Assembly (NCBI GenBank): GCA_013396525.1
Contig: VWYX01000203.1
Coordinates: 62,001 to 126,000, forward strand
DNA: 64,000 bases
Source: Chaetorhynchus papuensis
Taxonomy: Eukaryota > Chordata > Aves > Passeriformes > Rhipiduridae
Direction: 5' to 3'
Every line of letters starts with the position of its first letter. Position 1 is the first letter of the stretch. The notes beneath the pieces were generated by a model, which searched no databases, was not told the origin of the DNA, and worked only from the letters and a program-made list of their open reading frames with translations. A program made the position numbers and the translations under genes. Of this stretch, positions 60,234 through 64,000 are shown piece by piece.

Positions 60234-63200
60234 CAAAAAGTGCACTTCCTGGCCCTTTCAGGTACTTTCTAAATGTTTCTTTGCTGAGCCAGCAGTGGAC
60301 AAGCAGCTGAGCTTTCTCTGTCTTGCATGCAGAGAGAGTCTTAGAATTACTTCGAGGTACCTGGCCAAAGTTAGAGACTAGCATCTGGTTTCCACCTTCC
60401 CTGCTGACAGAGGTTTGTTGGGAGGGCTTGGCCTCCTTGAGGGAGGCTTTTTTTCCTCAGGATTGGTGAGGTTTCAAGTGTGGCAGCCTTTGGAAGGATA
60501 AAACCAACTCTGACATATCTTTCTTCTATAATAATACAAGAGATAAAACTAGCCTGTGTTTTGCTCTGTTTGGACTATGATAGGAGAGTTACCTTACCCA
60601 TTTCAGTTTATTTCCTGTGGGCAGCATGCACGCCTCTACTGAAAGAGATCTGTGTGTTGTGCATGTGTTTCTTTAAAACTCAAGTTTTGTGGCTTTCACC
60701 TTCTGTCAGGTTTAAGTTATGGGCCTAAACGTGTAGTGTATTACATTTGATGTTTGTAAATGCAGAGGAAGGGAAAACCCCATACCCATCATACTGGAAA
60801 GCCCGCTTAAGAATTTTTTGAGAAGTTATGTTGGATCTGTTAAATGAGAGATTATAATGGTGAGAGATTACTTCACATTTCTATGGTTTCTTCATCTGTG
60901 TTCCCTTACTGCATTCTTCAGCTACCTAAGCAACAGCATTTGTCAGCTGGCTGAAGTATACTCCTGATGTCCCCCTAGAGTCTGAGACCCACCAGTGACT
61001 GCTATTCCTACATGATTTGGATTCTGCTTGTCTACAAATCCCTCTTTGGGGGTTTCCTTTCCACAGTTACAAGGCTACTAAAAAGTGGAAGTGGAGGATA
61101 ATCCTCTCAGTTCATGCATTTGGAGGGAGGGGAAAGGTGCCCAACAAAACCCCAGGGCAATCATAACTACAGTTTACTGTTCCAGTTTGCCTAAGCAAGT
61201 GGGAAAATTCAGGCAAAAAGCTTTTCATAGTAAGTTGCTAGCAAAGTGAGTTATTAGGTAAGTATCAATTCTAAGCACCTTCAGCTAAGTTCTTGTCAGG
61301 GAACAAATACAGTTTCTGCTTTGGTTTCCTAAGCCAAGGCTCCCTCTGAAGTTTTGCATGTTATTTTCTGCAGTAAAACGAAAAGGCCATGAAGCATTTG
61401 TATTTGTATGCCATTTGTGAAATTTAGTATATGGGCTTGTGGTGCCTTGTGAATACAGTAGGGATGCCAGGGTAGATGTCCTAAATAAAAAGAGTTTTAT
61501 ATTTTCTTAGTTCACATGGCCTGATTATTGGAATCAGCTTCTGGCATGTCCTAATTTTGTATGTCAATATTCTCTCGGGATGCCTTTGCACATAACTTGC
61601 AGCTCAGTTAAGTGGCTCAGGTGGCTGTGAGGACCGGCTGCTGTCTCAGTAAGTGAGCTGTTAACTCCATCCTGCACGTGTGTTGGTCTGTCTGCATAGT
61701 GTTAGATAGTGAGCTCATCCTGAAAGTAAGTTTCTGTTCTAGACAGCCAAAGCAATTGGAACCATGAGGGGCAGATGTAGGTGGTGTAGCTGCACTAGAA
61801 AGTCTCATGTATACCAGCAAAAATGTCACTTGCTGTAATTCCTTTGTTTGGGACAGCTTTTTTTGTTTCTTTCAAACTATGTGAATTATATCAAAATGTC
61901 ATAACGATTGTGCTATTAATTTTGATTTATTAAGGAGTTGAGTAGGTAGTTCTTGGTATTCAGGAGAGAAAATAAGGTTTTTTTATTAGGAATTTGATTA
62001 TACTTTGCATTGGACTTTGTGTGTTGTTCTACCTCATCCAATCAGCTGGCAGCATTACACCACCATGTTTTAGTTCTGTTCTCACTTAGTTATTATTAAG
62101 TGGAGTTTAAGATGTACAAAGATTCTATGTAACAGAAGTGTAATTTCCTGAAAAGTTACAGCAGCTTGTGATTAGAGAATGGGAGACTGACAAACAGTTG
62201 TGCTCGCAAAGTCGAACCTAAACTTCAAAGGATACCAGGATTTTACTCCATCTTCCCTTGATTCCCATGTACTTCCTACTTGCAGTTTCCCAACTCATGT
62301 CAAAAGTATAGACTACAATGATAACCCTTCTGTGGCATGTGTGTTTTAGAGGTAGGCCTATCTGTAGTGAGTAAAATGGAAGAAACAGATGTCAGTAATT
62401 GTGGTAACACCTTGCACTAAGCTTCCGGTAGCAGGTAGAAGTGCTGCTTTGCTTCTCTCCCATCTGCTATGATGGTCATTATTGGCATCAATGTGAGCCT
62501 CCACTAATGAAAAAAAAGCCTTTCCTTTTGGCGTACAGGTCACAATCAGTGCATTTTATAAGCATGGAAAACAAATAAATGTGAGAAACAAAAAATTACA
62601 CTGGTTGTCAGTGCATTAAATTTTCTTCCTTTTCCGTTTTTCTCTAAGCTATTGGTAAGGGTTTAAGGGTTTTTTTTTTTGTCTTTGGTGGAATTCTGTA
62701 CTATTCATCTTACTCTTCAAAGACTCCTTCATAAGATTTGAAATGCTGGCTTCTCTCTTGCTTGTTCTTTGTTTATATCATATTTTATTGTTGAAATGCT
62801 TACATTCACTGCCGGTGTATTAGTTGTAATCCTTTATTGCTATTGATAAAGATAAATACGTTAAGTAAATCTTCGTTTTGCTGACTTCTTTGAGGAGGCA
62901 TTGCATCAGCAGATTTTCTCAGTGGACAGACGAGAGATGAGCAGGAGTTGACTTACAAAATTTTTTTTGTAGGGTAGAAAGAATCATTATCTTGCCAGAG
63001 AGAGATGTTTTAAAGGTACAGTTATTTCAAAGGCAGGAGAAAGCCATGGCTTGCATTAACATGGGATGAGAAGGAGAAAGTCATTGAATGCTGGATTTGC
63101 ATGGAAAATGGTTTGAAATTATATAAGTTTAAAATAAGCCTATTAACAGCTGAATAGTTGAATAGCGAAGCTGGTTTGTGGATAACTTGAGAGTGCTATT

Positions 63201-63525
63201 CTGCCGTGGAAGTCAAGATATGGGCAGTTTCTTTGCAAAATTTGCTACTGCTTCTGGATGAGGGGAAGCCATCACAGGGACAGATTCTCAGATGATCCAG
63301 TCACTCTCACTTTTAGTGTCCCTGCTGCTCCTGAGTATCAGTGTGGCACTCAAATGCTAGTGCAAGCACAAATCGGGTATGAATGACAAGGATGGAAACT
63401 CTGAGTTGCTTCTGCTTTGTCCTTCATTTCTTAATGAGGGTTTAAAAGTACTTCTTAAAGGGACGTACTGCTCAGTTATGTATGTACTTAGTTATTTACT
63501 CCTTTGTTTTTTGTGTCCTTTTCAG
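59728..63525 (+). other. Intron 1 (3,798 bp)
   Basis: Begins GTAGAC and ends in a pyrimidine-rich run and CTTTTCAG. The first about 300 bp belong to the CpG island; the rest is AT-rich with a poly(A) run at 60198-60232. No transposon or nested gene recognised. Frames such as 60480-60728 have no recognisable features. Confidence 0.55.
60198..60232. repeat. Poly(A) run (35 nt)
   Basis: Thirty-five consecutive A within intron 1. The lysine-rich frame across it is an artefact. Confidence 0.98.
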
Positions 63526-63564
63526 GAAACCAGGTCTAATGAGGAATCAACAGATGAATCTGAG
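63526..63564 (+). CDS. Exon 2 (39 bp) of the same gene, possibly FBXO9
   Basis: The exon is preceded by a clear acceptor (tttgttttttgtgtccttttcag) and followed by the donor GAG|GTAACC. It is 39 bp, in phase 0 at both ends, and codes for ETRSNEESTDESE, an acidic, Ser-rich segment likely to be disordered. Joined to exon 1 it gives an uninterrupted 20-residue start. Read without splicing, the frame stops shortly after the donor, which supports an intron there. The naming as FBXO9 rests on remembered similarity of the acidic N-terminus and is uncertain. Confidence 0.55.
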
Positions 63565-64000
63565 GTAACCCTTCTTAAAATGTTTCAAACTCGAATCTGT
63601 GTCAGTGCAGTCAGTGCCAGTTTTTTTGTCAATATGGAGTGAAAAATACTACTTCACTGGTTGTTTTTAGAAGTTTGGTCAGTACTATGTAGCAAGGATT
63701 GTTAATCTGAGTTTAAATTATTAAAAGAAGCTCTGAATTGCTATTAGAAGCTTCTTTATATTTAAAAAAACCCCACAATTGGCCTATTATAGTAAAATGA
63801 ATTATGTTGAGAGACAAATTCAAGTGCATGTGCTTCTGTTTCGATAAAATGAAAATTTGTGAGTCTAATTATATAAGCAGTAATACTACATTCAAGTAAT
63901 TACTTTGTTATTTTAATAGCTTCACAGTCTAGACTTAATCATGTCCTGTAGACTCTGTTCTTGAGATGATGTTTTGTCACTAATTGTCTCATGTTCTGGA
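63565..64000 (+). other. Start of intron 2
   Basis: AT-rich sequence after the donor at 63565, running to the window edge. No further exon seen. Confidence 0.45.

Noticed and set aside
1..64000. CRISPR arrays, operons, phage or plasmid genes, tRNA and rRNA genes
   Set aside because: Nothing of the kind is visible. The sequence is vertebrate nuclear DNA, and no cloverleaf with A/B boxes was noticed.

Overview
This window is nuclear DNA from a bird. It has 3'-ends of CR1 LINEs that are 5'-truncated (at about 4.66-5.78, 6.35-7.94, 8.56-9.06, 34.2-34.7 and 36.98-37.2 kb, plus an older trace at 31.6-31.8 kb). It also has endogenous-retrovirus LTRs with TG...CA ends of types I know from neoavian and especially songbird genomes. 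A long (CA)n microsatellite, AT-rich non-coding DNA and a CpG-island promoter are typical of a vertebrate. There is no bacterial, plasmid or phage content. The family assignments come from memory of repeat consensus sequences; no database was searched.

Layout. 1-2.8 kb: three LTR pieces; the third (1835-2798) is a complete solo LTR with a perfect 5-bp target-site duplication. 2.8-9.1 kb: three CR1 copies, one split by a complete 1,067-bp LTR of the same family as the LTR at the window start. 9.1-28.7 kb: about 19.6 kb without a recognisable gene or interspersed repeat, apart from simple repeats. 28.7-37.2 kb: a second repeat-rich block with two more solo LTRs, three CR1 pieces, a 735-bp assembly gap (N) and several GC-rich unclassified segments, one with imperfect 155-bp-scale tandem structure. 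37.2-59.2 kb: about 22 kb of AT-rich DNA in which I recognise no gene or transposon. 59.6-64 kb: CpG-island promoter and 5' end of one protein-coding gene on the + strand.

The only conventional gene I can support starts at 59707. Exon 1 codes for MAEAEEK and is followed by a 3.8-kb intron. A 39-bp exon 2 has a strong polypyrimidine acceptor and keeps the reading frame. The N-terminus and the acidic, Ser-rich second exon resemble what I remember of the F-box protein FBXO9, but only 20 codons are visible, so this is tentative. A ZNF143/THAP11-type site lies 50-70 bp upstream of the start codon.

Most open frames in the window are chance frames in non-coding DNA or decayed CR1 reverse-transcriptase fragments. 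I found no convincing new biological system. The most useful observations are the LTR insertions dated by their duplications and nesting, the repeat-poor deserts, a tandemly built GC-rich segment, two clean inverted repeats, and the promoter architecture.
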